DNA from: DATAYF01 sp036272735
GTDB taxonomy: Bacteria > Chloroflexota > Ktedonobacteria > Ktedonobacterales > Ktedonobacteraceae
NCBI GenBank assembly: GCA_036272735.1
Contig: DATAYF010000541.1
Coordinates: 1 to 5,196 of the forward strand
Length of the DNA: 5,196 nt
Direction of reading: 5' to 3'
The translations under genes and the position numbers were made by a program. Shown here in pieces: positions 5,167 through 5,196 of the stretch. The first letter of the stretch is position 1. The number at the start of each line of letters is the position of its first letter. The notes below the pieces were generated by a model that was not told where the DNA came from, did not search any database, and saw nothing but the letters and a program-made list of their open reading frames with translations.

Positions 5167-5196
5167 TTACAACGCATTCATCACTTATTACTGCAT

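Noticed and set aside
5096..5196. A further gene or mobile-element end at the right edge
   Set aside because: The stretch is AT-rich with several stops in each direction and shows no inverted terminal repeat or transposase trace.

Overview
This 5.2-kb bacterial window holds one intact gene and the damaged remains of an anti-phage defence operon. The G+C content is moderately high (my rough estimate is the high fifties percent). Codon and protein style fit a GC-rich soil-type bacterium. Chloroflexota (Ktedonobacteria-like) is a guess from protein style only and is not demonstrated.

Layout. Positions 10-1101 on the + strand encode an intact 363-aa winged-helix protein of the AlkZ/YcaQ (HTH_42) family with a QxQ catalytic-type motif, probably a DNA glycosylase. 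Everything from 1082 to 5075 runs on the - strand as one operon, in the order small acidic ORF of unknown function, drmA, drmB. DrmA (helicase-like) and DrmB (DUF1998, zinc-binding) are the signature pair of the DISARM anti-phage system. Positions 5076-5196 are AT-rich and look like the operon promoter: there is a perfect TATAAT, a poor -35, and a cluster of CGTGA-type pentamers on a 9-bp grid just upstream.

Condition of the operon. As given, neither drm gene can make a full-length protein. The reading frame slips between the upstream ORF and drmA near 4645-4695. An in-frame TAA sits at 4104-4102. A junction near 3702-3732 joins the DrmA N-terminal region directly to the C-terminal helicase domain, so the ATPase core (Walker A and DExH) is missing. 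drmB carries what looks like a single extra base near 2203, and removing it restores a complete 617-codon-scale gene. The ATGA stop-start overlap and the strong Shine-Dalgarno site between drmA and drmB are intact, and the encoded protein motifs are well preserved. This points to recent inactivation, or to sequence errors for the indels. A large deletion and a nonsense codon are harder to explain as read error.

How the parts relate. When intact, DrmA and DrmB would be made together from the promoter near 5090. The usual DISARM partners (drmC, a methyltransferase, drmD or drmE) are not in this window. Downstream of drmB, where drmC often lies, the convergent AlkZ-like gene overlaps the drmB stop region by 20 bp. 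No RNA genes, CRISPR arrays or insertion sequences were seen, and no intergenic stretch exceeds 300 bases.
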